Below are positions 23,684 through 35,813 of a DNA stretch of 64,000 nucleotides, piece after piece (within the stretch, counting starts at the first letter, position 1; every line of letters begins with the position of its first letter). The position numbers and the translations under genes were made by a program. This DNA comes from Adiantum capillus-veneris (taxonomy: Eukaryota; Streptophyta; Polypodiopsida; Polypodiales; Pteridaceae). Where the stretch lies: contig CM043963.1 in NCBI GenBank assembly GCA_014529385.2, forward strand, positions 68,723,912-68,787,911, in the 5' to 3' direction. Below the pieces are notes generated by a model. The model was not told the origin of the DNA and did no database searches. It was given only the letters and a program-made list of their open reading frames with translations.

Positions 23684-23715
<32 letters not shown>
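23684..23715. repeat. ~32-bp G tract
   Basis: An uninterrupted run of G preceded by GGGGAGGGGAA. The proline-rich frame on the other strand is an artefact. Confidence 0.95.
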
Positions 23716-24153
23716 CTTCTTTGCATGGGAGCGCTTGATTTGGCAAAATTAATGGTTGATATTGATCCCTTGAAAGGGGGGTGCACAACAACCCTCTGAT
23801 CTTGAGAAGATCCAAGGGTTGAGATAGTCCCCTCCCTTAGATTCGGAGCTTGGATCTCAACCCTTGATGAAAGTACTATCCAATGGTCCATTTTGAACCA
23901 CCTTCACATATGATTAAATGAAGTGCATGATGTGTTGAGCATGTTGTGATGGAATAGAGTAGAAGTAGTGTGGTATGCATGTTTAATCACTTTCATTTGA
24001 GCAATGGAAGCCTCATTGTAGTACCTTGGAAGCTCTACAATACTCCATCATTGCTATGATTAGAAGGGAAGAGGATGGTCACAAAAAGGGAATTGTAGAT
24101 TTGACCTAAGCACGAGATCTGAAAAGAGGTTTTGGATGCATTGTAGTCTAGGT

Positions 24154-24154
<1 letters not shown>

Positions 24155-24194
<40 letters not shown>
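24155..24194. repeat. (CT)n microsatellite
   Basis: About 20 CT units. Confidence 0.95.
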
Positions 24195-24197
<3 letters not shown>

Positions 24198-24674
24198 CTA
24201 GGTTCTTGAGACTTAGTCTCTGTAGCTAAGTGTAGGTTCAAGTTTCCACTTGCTAGCTTGGGGTCATGGCATGCTTCCTTAGGATTTGAAAATTTAGGCT
24301 TGCCAATCTCTAGTGGTTTTACAAAATCCCCCTTGGATTGCACACACACTCATAATAGTTTTGTTCAATGTTCTTGAAGATACAAAGTCTGCATATCATA
24401 CCTCTCATGTAGTTCAAACATTCTTTGTTGTCATGTTTGTCACTTTGTACAAGTTCAACCATTGCCCATGCACATGCATGAGGTAAGATCGCCCAATGAG
24501 TCCATGTCTTTGTCCAATTTTGGTTGAGTATAATACCCACTTTGATGGTTGTCCAAAGAGAAGTACACACACCTTGTGTTGTTGTAGGGGGGGATTCTAC
24601 TCTATGTTTCAGAGAGGGTTTGTTTGACTCATAAAAAATGTCTATTGTTAGTCAACCCATGTTTGTAGTTGAGC

Positions 24675-24900
24675 TTGAGGGAGAGTGTTATGGTCAAGCT
24701 AAACATAGTCTCTCCAATTTTAGAGTATAGTTCTATTAATAGAAGATTATGCAACAAGCTCTAGAAGCCTAAATTCATGTAATTTTTTTCAAATAGTAAA
24801 TCCTTCTTGTCTCCTTGTCTTTGTGGTCTCTTTTCCTTGCCTTTCCATGCCTAAAAGTTTTTCCAAATTTTATGTTGTATTTCTGAAACCTAACAAAACG
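24675..24900 (+). repeat. Possible Copia-type 3' LTR start
   Basis: A purine tract TTGAGGGAGAG is directly followed by TGTTATGGTC at 24686, the arrangement seen at plant Copia 3' ends. No second LTR and no coding remnant upstream were found, so this is only a possible relic. Confidence 0.3.
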
Positions 24901-25105
24901 AGATTGTAGATGTTGAGTAGACAAAGCTTCCAAGTGCTTGGAATGCAAAAATTTGACTTGCTAAAATTGGTTCTTTGTTAAGAATCATGATTTTTTAGGG
25001 GTCTAATAGAGGATTTGAGACCATTGTTCAAATCCAGCATAGTAAGTTTTGTTTGATTCCAAAGTCGTTCAATGCTAGAATTTACTTGCTAAAATTAGGG
25101 CTTTG

Positions 25106-25281
25106 TTAAGAGCCATGATAGATTCTCAAGGTCTAAATGATAATCTAAGACCATAGGAATGTTTCTTATGTTGTGTTTAACCTTTCTAGCATGTTAAGAG
25201 CCATGATTTTTTCTCAAGGTCTAAATGATAATCTAAGACATATGAATGTTTCTTATGTTGTGTTTAACCTCTCTACCAGGT
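25106..25281. repeat. Tandem duplication, 88-bp unit
   Basis: Two adjacent units beginning TTAAGAGCCATGAT and ending TGTGTTTAACC plus about 10 bases. A more diverged third copy starts near 24978. The flanks (25282-26110) contain no supported gene. Confidence 0.85.
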
Positions 25282-26209
25282 TTGATTGCATTTGAAATGT
25301 TCTCACTTATTGAATTATTTACGTTTCCCTATAGATAACTTATAAGTAGACATCGGTAGTTTCTAAAGGTTTAAGGAGAGTGTTTCAGTGAGATATGATA
25401 GGACCCCACTTTCCATGAGTCTAAAAGGATAATGAAACCTCCATGCACTAGTTGGATTGGGACACACTTTGGTGGATTGACACGTAACTGTTACTGTTGA
25501 GGATAAAGGGAGTTTTTGTTTCCATGTTAATCAAAAGTCCCTCTAGATCTATCAAAGTATTACTACTTAACTTTTTTTCAAAGAGAACTAGAGATTAGAG
25601 ATCTATCAATGAAGGAGGAAACCAAGGAATTGAATGGTAGTTCCACAGACCTCTTGCAAGGAGGAATAGAGTAGGGAGGGGTGAAAAGTGTAGCATTGTT
25701 GAGATCGATTGGAGTTGCAGAGGGCTCACTAAGCTAGCGTATTTTGAGATTCGTTGTGTTTTTGTATGTTCTTTTACATTGTTTTTTCTTTCTTTACTTG
25801 ACATTGTAGTTATGTAAGGAGTAGATTAGATAGAGCATCCATTGGGATTTGATTTCAACATCTCATCTATGTTGTAGATCTACTTTTAGAATTTTTAGGA
25901 TAAAGTTAAAATTGAGTTATATTGAGTGTATGTTTGCTCTGAGCATTAATTGACACGTTTCACATTATGGCACACTTCAAATTTTGATTGATTGTTATTT
26001 TAAGCAAAAATAAGAATTCTTAACCTTATAAGTAAAGGGATTCTAGGAGTGTTACTACTCACATAGCATTGTGCCACGACTGTAGCACATTTGAGCATCA
26101 TTTGCATATGTTTTACATCGATTTACAGAAGAAGCTATGAAATTGCATCAGGAGATTTAGCTTGCAGGTATATTTTCTTGGAATTTTTTTGGCATGCCAA
26201 TTTGTGTTC

Positions 26210-26460
26210 ATAGGGGCTGACCAAAGAGACCAAAACATGAACTCTATGCAATAGTGCATGCACTTGAGAAGTGGTGACACTATTTGTATGGTGCTCAATT
26301 TGAGATTGCGTTTGACCACAAAAACATAAAGTGGTTCACACATCAAGTTAATTTGCATGGTCGAAAGGCTAAGTGGGTTGACATTCTTCAAGAGTATGAT
26401 GGTAAAGGCCGGCTAAATGTTGTAGCTGAAACTCTCAATCAAATGCCATAAATTATTTCC
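26210..26460 (+). pseudogene. Gypsy RNase H remnant
   Basis: The plus frame contains KHELYAIVHALEKW, then HYLYGAQFEIAFDHKNIKWF and a tail ending VVAETLNQMP, matching Gypsy RNase H (catalytic Glu, then TDHKSL, then VVADALSRM). One stop and several substitutions are present. Confidence 0.85.
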
Positions 26461-26629
26461 CTTTTATTCAAGGAAATAAAGAGTGATTTCTTGGCCTCTC
26501 TCTAGGGGAGCTATGAAACTGATGCAGCATACTCAAGATGTGGAGCCATGTAAGAATGAGGGGTCCTTCTCACTCCAATGTTGGCAGTGCCTCTAGTTCC
26601 TACACACATGGTTCTCCTCTATCGAGTGA

Positions 26630-27420
26630 TGAATTGAATCGATGGAAGAAATTTTCCATTGATGATGGATACCTACTCCACAAGGGACAAGTATGTGTTT
26701 TGATGGACTCTGATATTCAGTGCCAAATTCTTTATGAATGTCATGATATTCCAAGTGGAGGGCACCTAAGCATATGCAAGAGTTATGCACTCGTATATTG
26801 ATAAATCTATAGACCAGGGTTACATTGGGATGTTCAAGACTATGTCTTGCATTGCCAAAAATGTCAAGTCAATAGCGTTGAGTCCTAAAGGCAAGAGGAT
26901 TCTTACATCCATTAGAAACTCCCAATGGAAAGTGGAAAAGTATTTTTATGGACTTTATTCTTGATTTACCTAGTACTCAACTAGGTCATGACACTCGGTG
27001 TGGGTAATCATCAACAACTTGACTAATGTGTGTAAGTTCATACCTACCAACTCAACAATCAAGACTCTGAGTTAGCATGGGTATTTATGGAGCATGTTTA
27101 CAGGTTATATGGATTACCTGATAACATTGTCCAAGGGGTGCTTTTTAACGACGATTGGGTACCAAACTCAATCTTAGTACTACCGATCATCTTGAGACAG
27201 ATGGTCAGACCAAACGGGTCAATCAAGTCCTTGAGGATATGCTACGAGCATATGGTAGCAAGAAGAAATCCAATTGGGAAGATTATTTTCCAATCCTAAA
27301 TTTTTCTTATAATAGCACTAAGCATGCTACAACTAAGTTTAGTCCCTTCATGCTTATGTATGGCTATCAACCACAATAACCCATTTCAACGGGGTTAGAA
27401 ACTGAGAAAATTAAACTAGT
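26630..27420 (+). pseudogene. Gypsy integrase remnant
   Basis: In the plus frame, FSIDDGYLLHKGQVCV and QILYECHDIPSGGHLSI are the N-terminal HH part; DYVLHCQKCQ is the CC part. The core follows in broken frames, including VMEH-like and TDHLETDGQTKRVNQVLEDMLRA, with NWEDYFPILNFSYN and SPFMLMYGYQPQ closing the domain. Multiple stops and frameshifts. Confidence 0.88.
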
Positions 27421-27439
27421 TAAGGACTTTATCCACTTG

Positions 27440-27960
27440 TCACAATGTTTTACAAGCTCAAGCTCGTTACAGGAAGTATGCTGATGACAAACGACGTCAA
27501 GTCATTTTCACAGTAGGTGACCAAGTATTTTCATGGGTTCTTGAGCATTCTAAAGTTTGCACATTGGACCCATTCCTAAGTTATCTCCTTGCTATTATGG
27601 CCCATTAAAGGTACTCAAGCAAGTTAGCAAGGTGACTTACAAATTGGAGTTACTAGGACATTCCCGCATTCATCATGTTGTTCATGTAGGTCGTTTAAGG
27701 AAAGACTTACATCAAGATACAAATGTTGTTAATCAAGAAGTTATTGTCAATTTCATTCAACCTCCTACTTAACCGCATGAACCAAAATGCATTCTTGACT
27801 TTTATGAATTCTGTACATGCCATCATCTTCACTGTCAAAACTTTAGTCAAGTGGAAAGATTAGTATTCTCAAGAAGAGATTTCCCACTTTTGTTTTTGAG
27901 AAAACATTAGTATTCTCAAGAAGTGATTTCCCACTTTTGTTTTTGAGTACAAAAACCCTT
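27440..27960 (+). pseudogene. Gypsy integrase C-terminus and chromodomain remnant
   Basis: KLSPCYYGPLKVLKQVSKVTYKLEL and HHVVHVGRLRKDL give the GPY/F module; the following EPKCILDFYEF and a degraded tail correspond to a chromodomain, marking a chromovirus. Near the end a 41-bp segment (TTAGTATTCTCAAGAAG...) is duplicated at 27860-27900 and 27907-27947. A purine tract (AAGGGGGGAGTAG) follows at about 27966. Confidence 0.75.
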
Positions 27961-27977
27961 CTTCAAGGGGGGAGTAG

Positions 27978-28600
27978 TTTCTACACATGGGTCCTTTGGA
28001 CCCTCACACCTCGGACATGGTCCGATACAATGGTTGTGTGGGTATGAGGCCCTATGATATGGCCCTACCACATGTCAAGCATGTAGTCTAGGGGCTCTAG
28101 AGGATAGGGTCTATATAGAGGTTGGTTGGGAGGAGATTTGCATGCCTGAAATCCTATGTTCTCACATTCCCACATTTGAAACATGCCTTGATGTCTTTGC
28201 TTGATGAAACTACAAAAGATTCTCCTCACAAACTTGGATCTTCCTTATGCTTGAGCTCTTCTTTCTGTATATAATTAATTACATCTTGGAGTATAGTTGT
28301 CATGTAGTGATGTGATGACTATGCCTAAAGCTTGCTCATCCTTAGCATGAGCTTCTGCATTTGTGAGGTAGCCCCTTAATTTGATTTGGCCAGATGTGGA
28401 ACCTAATCCCATTGAATTTCCCAACTCACTTCTCTTCCATTTGTTCTAAATTGAGAGATCTTATCACTTTGAGACTCTCTAAGTATAGTATCTATCTCTT
28501 ACAAGGGGAGCACAATACTCAAGTTAATGAAATACAACATATATTTTAATTATGCTTGATTGCATTCCCTTAAGTGCAAGTGATAGCATGAGGCTCATAA
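27978..28600 (+). repeat. Probable 3' LTR of the chromovirus remnant
   Basis: This follows the polypurine-like tract directly; CTATATAGAG at 28111-28120 is a TATA box candidate. The right boundary and the partner LTR were not identified. Confidence 0.4.
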
Positions 28601-28675
28601 AAATTGGTGACCTTTGTCATGTGAAGCAGTCATCAAAGACACCACTAGTCTTGGTGTGTGAGTAGTCCCTTGCAA

Positions 28676-28795
28676 TTTTGGCAGTGGGCACTTGGGGTGT
28701 GAGGAGCTTAGCAAGAGGGCACTTGAAATTTTGGCATGATGCAGTTTGGGTGTGAAGAGCCTCTTGGCAAGAGTGCAGTTGATGCTTTGGGCTAG
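28676..28795. repeat. Imperfect tandem repeat, ~60-bp unit
   Basis: Two units starting TTTTGGCA(G/T) and containing TTGGGGTGTGAGGAGC or TTTGGGTGTGAAGAGC, then GGCAAGAG or GCAAGAG. The surrounding 28600-29155 holds no supported gene. Confidence 0.65.
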
Positions 28796-29155
28796 TGAGA
28801 AAGGGGTTGAAGAGGCTTTGACAAAAAAGGTTGCTTGCATGCATGAAGCGCCTCTAGGTCGGACCCAACAGAGATTTAGGTAAAAACTGACGGCCCCTTG
28901 GAGTCTAAATTCCGATGGAGGCCACACGTGATAGTTGATTAAAAAAAATTTGGTGAGGGCATTCAATAGTAGGGAGCCACACAACAATGTCAACTGGAAG
29001 TGATCCGAGTGGGAGAAAAGATTGTTCTTTTAGCTCATGGCTTGGTTTGACTGACCTTGGGATTCAAGTGGATTGAGTAGAAATCGTCAAGTCCACCCAC
29101 AAGCCCTCTTCAATGTGTTTCTTCCACACACTAAAATTAGTGTGTGAGAGACTTT

Positions 29156-29347
29156 TGTTGGGGTAAATCCCCATGTGGCCGGTTAGGCCAGGTGCCCACC
29201 CACTATACTTATTCATTATGTACATAATAGAATAAGGGGGCTCACATGTAGAGAGTGACTTTTAGCCCCTGCAAACACAAGGTCTCCTCTTCTCCTCTCT
29301 TCTCCATTGCTGCACACACTCACACACGCTCTCGCTCACGCACTTCA
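29156..29347 (+). repeat. 5' LTR of deleted Copia element
   Basis: 192 bp, closely matching 32574-32764. It contains CACTATACTTATTC as a possible core promoter and ends two bases before the primer binding site. Confidence 0.93.
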
Positions 29348-29349
29348 AC

Positions 29350-29361
29350 TGGTATCAGAGC
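29350..29361 (+). other. Primer binding site, initiator tRNA-Met
   Basis: TGGTATCAGAGC, an exact match to the common plant primer binding site. Confidence 0.95.
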
Positions 29362-30890
29362 TCAGGGATTGGGAGCACCATTGGAGCTCAGCGGGGAGGC
29401 AGACAGAGAAGCAACAAAAAATGCAGCACGTTTTTGCAGGTCTATTTTGGCCTACCAAAACACCTTCATTGAAGCCGATTCCGAGGGGTTGTAGCCGGTT
29501 TTTTGTCCTCCTTAACTTTGTAGAATAAAGTTTTCTCAAAATCTTCACCAATTTTGAGATACGTCACTCAGACTGCCTGCACGTCTAGGATACACAGGTG
29601 CAAATTTTTACAGATCTGTTTCGACCTGTAAATACAACACATTTTAGGTCCATTCCCTCACATTCCAACCGTTTTCGCGTGGTCTACAACCTTGCAGAAG
29701 GAAGTTTCTGCAAATTCTGAATGGCTTGGAAGATATGGGCTGACAGGCTGCAGGGTATTCGAAAAGTTGAAGATTATGTATGCCTATTGTGGTGATTTGC
29801 TACATTCAGAGAGCTTGAATTGAGCTTTTGTCATTCTCTTGTTTTTCACATTGATGTTTTTCTATTAGTGAAGGGAGTTTGGGGTGATATTTTCAACACA
29901 TTTATGCGCATACCTTGAGAACACTTTGTGGATGTATGCATTCTTGTGGACTCTCAGGATTCGAGAGTCGGATTCATCACATGTTATGTGCATTGACTTG
30001 TGCGATTAAGCAGATTTCAAGAGTGTGGTGCACGGATTTGCAGAGAGATTTGCAAGCATTTAAAGCATGATTGTAAGCTGAATTTTCAACTGATTTGGAT
30101 GCTCTTTGATACACATTTGGTACATGCTTTATGCTCGTTTGGATTGCCATGTGGATGCACATGATGTGCGCTTTTCGGCGGATGGTATTCTTCGTCTTGC
30201 AACGGCATATGTGGGTTGATTTTCAGCTTTTTTGAGCATCAATTTATGCCATAGTTTGGTTGGTTTGCATCCAAGTTTATGCTAGTATATGCCTCACTGG
30301 TAGAGTGCGGTTGATGCACTTTGTGTTTCGGATTACAGGATTGTTTTCCACGTTTAGGGAGTTGAGACTTTGGGGCAGCTCATGTATACTTGAGGTGCGG
30401 ATCGCATGATTTGCTCATGGATTTTGAGCATGTTTATGGCATGTCTGGTTATTAGGGTTAGATAGAAAAATACTGCCCAAACTCAGTCGGATTTTTCTTG
30501 CGAGTTTATTTGTTTATGCGCATGGTTTGTAATCGTGTTTTGATTGCATGTGGCACTCAGTGGTTGCTTTGCCATAGTGTTTTGGCATTGCATTGTGAGA
30601 GTGTTTGCTCATCGGATTATGTCATTTGACATACATGTGGTAATCTCTTCAGGAGGGAGATTGTTGATGCTAGTTTCATTGATTATCACATATTGCTCTT
30701 GGATTAGAGCGGGGTTTTTGGCATCATTTGAGCGGTTTTGTTCACTTGTTTTCTACATTGATCACCATATTTGTTGACACTTCTCTTAGACAACTTATGT
30801 TGTATTTCAACAGTACTTGGTGTATGAGTTAGCTAGGATTTGGCTATTGTCAGTTGATCAATTTGTGATTGCTCTTGTCAGGGGTTATCG
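29362..30890 (+). other. Long untranslated leader of the deleted Copia
   Basis: About 1.5 kb without a supported reading frame between primer binding site and gag. It would contain packaging and dimerisation signals, but none can be pointed to. Confidence 0.5.
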
Positions 30891-30892
30891 CC

Positions 30893-31315
30893 ATGGATTT
30901 GGCATGTACATCATTGTCAGGATTCATGCTTTTCCATACAAAGTTTGATGGTTCAAACTTTGAGCATTGGAAAGAAGGTAAGCATGATGCATTGACTCAG
31001 TTGGGCCAAGTGTTGCCACTACAAGGCATGGATGCTAGGCCAGAGTCTATGATTGACGATGAGTGGGAGGACTTGGATGATCTTGCACGTTTGATGATCA
31101 TGTTACACCTTGGTGAGTCTGTCTATTACACTGGTTTGGATGCATGTAGAGCTAGAGAGTTATGGAAAAGATTGTGCAATGCTTTTGGCACAAATGAGTC
31201 TAGAGAGATTCCTACAGTCAAAGGACGATCTTGTAGACATAGAGATGTTGTGTGTTGGCATTGTGGTCATACAGGGCATGTACATAGGCATTGTTTTTGG
31301 GGGATGAGACAGTGA
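30893..31315 (+). pseudogene. Deleted Copia gag with zinc knuckle
   Basis: MDLACTSLSGFMLFHTKFDG (ATG at 30893) opens the gag, followed by FEHWKEGKHDALTQLGQ and, after an internal deletion, the CCHC knuckle CWHCGHTGHVHRHC. The 140-residue length is about half that of a typical Copia gag because the middle is missing. Confidence 0.88.
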
Positions 31316-31345
31316 AGGAGACAGAACAAGAGGGATGCTATCACT

Positions 31346-31639
31346 TTGGATGATGTGGGAGTAGATGTAGCGTATGTGGCTACGCATGACGGAGATGTCA
31401 CCTTTGCTTCCATGTTTACTCTTGACTTTCTTATGTCGGTTTTTGACGACTCATTACCTTCGCATTGGATACTAGATGTGAGTGCTAGATTTCATGTCAC
31501 ACCAAGTCGTGAGTGGTTTAGCACATATGCTAGTGGTATGCTTGAACATGTGTGTCTAACTGATGGTTCAGTGCATGACATAGATGGTGCAGGAGATGTC
31601 AGACTATTGTTACTAAGTGGTGCATCATACCTGTTGTGA
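31346..31639 (+). pseudogene. Deleted Copia protease remnant
   Basis: HWILDVSARFHVTPSREWF corresponds to the retropepsin region WILDSGASFHVTP; the active-site triad is DVSA instead of DSGA, so the protease would be inactive. Confidence 0.85.
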
Positions 31640-32202
31640 GATGTACGACATGTGTCAGGTTTGACGCAGAGCTTGATCTTTGTGAGTCAGTTATGAGACA
31701 GCGGATGCCAGGTAGTGCTGGATGAGCACAGTTTCAGATTGCATCGTAGACAGCTAGTCATAGCAAGAGGTGCTAGTGTTGGCACAATTCATGCGATGCG
31801 AGTACGTCATGTACGAGACGACACAGTCTTCGTGAGTACGCATCCATGCAGAGAGATGAGGCATGTCTCTTTTGCGGATAGGTTGGATGATGCTCTAGTT
31901 TGTGAGCATGTTGAGCCAGTTGTGCAGACAATTGTGCAACAGGACATGTCATTCGTGGATACAATGACGGATATGGATGACTTGAGTGTTGAGGATTCAG
32001 CCGTGATTCAGTCATTCATGATATGCTTAGGCTAGAGGCTAATGCGTGTGAGTTAGAGCTAGGCATTACTCTTACCACACAGGGTTGAGGACAGACAGAT
32101 GCACTTGGTGTGCATGTTACACGCGATGGACACGAGGATGGATTCTAGGGATCGGAGTTCGGGTGTCAGGGTGATTTCCATGAGTGGAGTTTTGAGCCAG
32201 AT

Positions 32203-32442
32203 TTGACTAAGATGGTCAAATTGGCAGATATTTCTAGGATTGCATCAACATTCGAGAGTCTCATGTACAAGATACTCATCTCGAGACCCGAGATTGCATT
32301 TGTAGTGGGAGAAGTTAGTCGTGTAGTGACTGACGTTGGCCTTGAGCATAGGGGTACTTTGCAGCGTATGGTGAGATACATGCAGGATGTGTGCGGCTTT
32401 GGTGAGGAGTATGGTGTTGATCGCGCTATACTTTCTCTATGA
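32203..32442 (+). pseudogene. Deleted Copia RT C-terminus
   Basis: ESLMYKILISRPEIAFVVGEVSR matches the conserved Copia segment GSLMY...TRPDI...VG.VSR that links RT to RNase H. The frames between the protease and here contain only fragments of the pre-integrase region. Confidence 0.88.
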
Positions 32443-32573
32443 TTAGAGCTGGATGCACATAGATTCCATGAGCCAGTGGGCGTTGGCTGAGGTTATACTT
32501 GTCATGGCCTTGTAAAGGTTTTGTATGGTTTTCTTTTCTCTCTCACGGCCACATTGGGCTTTACGTGGGAGGT

Positions 32574-32764
32574 TGTTGGGGTTAAGCCCCATGTGGCCAG
32601 TTAGGCTAGGTGCTCGCCCACTATACTTATTCATTATGTACATAATAGAATAAGGGGCTCACATGTAGAGAGTGAGTTTTAGCCCTTGCAAACACAAGGT
32701 CTCCTCTTCTTCTCTCTTCTCCATTGCTGCACACACTCACATACGCTCTCACTCGTGCACTTCA
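32574..32764 (+). repeat. 3' LTR of deleted Copia element
   Basis: 191 bp, begins TGTTGGGGTT after a purine tract and ends CTTCA before the target repeat ACTTG. Confidence 0.93.
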
Positions 32765-32955
32765 ACTTGACCCTTTGACCTCCCACTTGGAGTACAAGTT
32801 AATGAGGTAAACCACAAGGTTCCCCACTTTATGTGCTCCACCTCTCCAAAAATGATACTTTAAACTTGTTGCAAGTGCAAAAACTAGAAAACAAACAGCT
32901 TGAGTTTGAGAACTTAGTTGAGGGGTTATTGACCACTGATTGATGACGTTGATGA

Positions 32956-33470
32956 AACCTTGGGGGATTGCACCAAGAGGTCCTTCTCTCTGACTCTCTA
33001 TAGCTCACAGCCTCTCACCTCTTCTACCCAATCAACAAGCCTCACACTCTCTCTTTCTCTACTCTCCTCCTTGAGTTTTGGATCCCTCAATAGCCATCTC
33101 ACACTCTCATTCACTCTTCTTCTATCACAAATATATAGGTAAGGTGAAGAGTTTCACATGACACTCACTCTCTCTCTTTCTCTCTCTTTAAAGCATCAAA
33201 TAAGAACCTTTGCACATGAGTTTAGGTGGCAAGACCATTGTAAATCTATATAAAGTCTATTTAGTGCAAAAGAGACTTTTTATGTGTTTTATACAAGGAC
33301 TCAAGAAAGGCTCTCATGATGTCTGTTCCAAGAAGAAATTTGTATTCTTCAACACCCTCTCGATTGATGGGTCCTGCCCTAAGGCGTGGCTTGGTGCTCT
33401 TTTCAAAATCTACCCCACCGTCTTCTCACTATGGTCATGAGTTGCTCTGAGACTAGTCCCTTTCACTGCC
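32956..33470. repeat. Dispersed repeat R1, left copy
   Basis: This aligns with 53459-54122 from CCTTGGG...TTGCACCAAGAGGTCC to CAGTCCCTTCCACTGCC, apart from the much longer CT run of the right copy. Both contain AATATATAGGTAAGG. It has no clear LTR-type ends, and its class is unknown. Confidence 0.85.
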
Positions 33471-35360
33471 GTCTTCTTGCAACCTCTTGAGGCTCCTCCC
33501 TCCTTCTGCTCTCATTACACTATCCAGAGAGTTGCACCCTCTTCAGTTGATTTTAACATGTCAACCTTGCCCGATTGTACTCCTTGATTACCAAAAGGGT
33601 GGCCCACCACCCGATGAGCATGTTACCTCAAGCTAGCTCAATCTGCTCTTCTTCCTACTGTTCAGACTCCTACATTCTGGCTATGGCCACTCATATTGTC
33701 CAGCTTGGTCAAAATTTATAGCTGCATGCTACACACCGTTCTTTACACCCCCATGCAGGTCACGAGGCCCACCAGTCGATGTAGTATTGCCTTTACAAAC
33801 CGATGGTGCAACTGCTCTCTGTTTCATGATGATCCTACTCCCACATACTCTGCTCTTGTGCACGTAGCTTTCTTGTGTATCTGATTGCATTCCTGCAGCC
33901 TTTCTACTTACGAATCAACATGCCTATTCAATATGGAAAAAGCTCTTCTCCCTCTTGGATTCAATGGAAGTGAATAGCCTGTTCTTTTCACCCTACTTTC
34001 CTTGGCCTTTGTCAACTATCGTCCCCCAAACTACCCATGCTCTCTTGTCACGGCTGCCTAGTGGCTCACGCATGAGAAGCTGCCCCTCCTTGACCATCGA
34101 TCTCCACGTGAAGAAGAGCCCCTCTCTCATCATGAGGAGCTGCCCATGCTGCTTTGTCAGCATCCTTTTTGAGCAAGTCAGATCCCTCGTGTAACTTCTT
34201 TCCTTGCCCTTGATGAAGCCAACCTTTTAATAGAAGTTTCTCTCTCACTTTCCATCTTGTAGATGGAAACCCCTTCAATCATGAGCCCATGCCATGCATG
34301 CTGCCTTCTGATCCTAGCTTGTTCTTCCATTGTACATGCTCAACATGGCTCACTTTTCTTCCAACTAACCTATGGCTGCCAAGTGTCCAATGACAATGAG
34401 TTTTTATCCTTCTCCTTTGACCATGCTAAAAATTGCGTACAATCAAAATTTTGATAGCCAAGCCTATACAAGGATTCTAAAGGGTATTCAAAAAAGTGCA
34501 ATCTCTTTTCAAGAAAATCATGTCAAACACAGATTCTTCAAAAAGGCTCGCTTCATTATAATCATAAGATAATTATCTGAACTCCATCAAATCCACTTGC
34601 AAGTAGAACTCTAGCTCTAAATAAGCTCCCATTCAAAATATATAGAAGATGGAGTTAAAGTGCACACTACAAAACCTGTAAACTTTACAATGTCCATTTA
34701 GGAAGGCTCCATGTAGAATTTTATAGTATCCGAGTTGCAACATATGTCTTGGTGCATCATCATTGCCCTCCCTCTTTGTTGCCAGCGTTCATGCTCAACC
34801 AAAGACACACCTAAAGAACAAAAGCATGGCAAAAACACAAGCCCCAAGATGAGGTGTATCAAGACAAAACCCTATACAACTAAGTTGCATTATAAGTTAT
34901 ATGGGATATGTATAGTATGTCATATACGAATGTATTTTACATAACCTCATATTATACGGGCGTATTTTTTGATCGAAGAATACATTGATATAAAAAAAAA
35001 GTATATATAACGGTAGCGCGCCTTGTTGAGACTAGTATTCATCACAAAAGGTATTCCATGTCAATAGTAAAGAAAAAAATAAAATTATTTATAAATAAAA
35101 AATTATTGAAATTTAGAATAGTTTTAAAATATTTTGTTCAGAATAAATTTATTGTTTCTTTAAAATTTGATTGATTCTTTTTTTTTAGGTTCAAATTATG
35201 TAAGCTTTCTATGTTGTGTAGAGCTCAAACTCTCACTCATACAAGGTGTTTATTTTTTAGGAGTCACTTGCTATGTGCTGAATTTACTAACATGTGGAAG
35301 TGAATTAGTCATATAGACCTCATGTTCCAATGAGAATCAATTGCAAGATTTGATTAATAT
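33471..35360. other. No gene seen
   Basis: About 1.9 kb of unique-looking, AT-rich sequence without supported coding or structural features. Confidence 0.55.
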
Positions 35361-35560
35361 TATCAATTATCGTAATGTGTGAAAGCCGTAAGCTTACACT
35401 TTAGATAAATAAATATAGTCTAGCATGATGATGGGATTTGTTTGTATTGTTTAAATAAGTGAGTAAGATTATCAATTATTGTAATGTGTGAAAGCCAAAA
35501 GCTTGCACTTTTAGATGAATCGATATAGTGCAATGTGAGCATTGTGATTAAAATCTTTTT
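35361..35560. repeat. Tandem duplication, ~109-bp unit
   Basis: TATCAATTATCGTAATGTGT... at 35361 recurs as TATCAATTATTGTAATGTGT... at 35470, including the GTGAAAGCC...AAGCTT(A/G)CACTTT segment. Confidence 0.85.
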
Positions 35561-35813
35561 TTTGAAGTGATGGAGATATTTAGCGCATGAAAATATAATT
35601 TGATTGACATGAGTTTATGGAAGAACGATAAGACTATCATTGTTTATTGTTAATTGATGATGTAGCACAAGTCTGATTGATAAGTGGACAGATTTTGATC
35701 ACTATATTGATTGATAGATCATTGCTTGTATATTTTGTTGCTTTGAATTAATTTTGACCTCAAAATTGACAGGGTGATTTGTTGATTCTAGGAGATTAAA
35801 TTCATCTGTCAGC

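Larger units (their letters stand above)
29156..32764 (+). mobile_element. Deleted Copia retrotransposon with 192-bp LTRs
   Basis: The LTRs lie at 29156-29347 and 32574-32764, both beginning TGTTGGGG and ending CTTCA. A tRNA-Met primer binding site follows the left LTR and a purine tract (GTGGGAGGT) precedes the right one. The flanks are ACTTT/ACTTG, a 5-bp target duplication with one change. Internally there is a 1.5-kb non-coding leader, gag, a protease remnant and the end of RT/RNase H. The integrase and the RT catalytic part are missing, so it is a deletion derivative. This is a different family from the 227-bp-LTR Copia. Confidence 0.92.

Noticed and set aside
33471..35360. Several 60-80 codon frames in this gap
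   Set aside because: No frame shows domain residues, and lengths are what chance gives in this composition.
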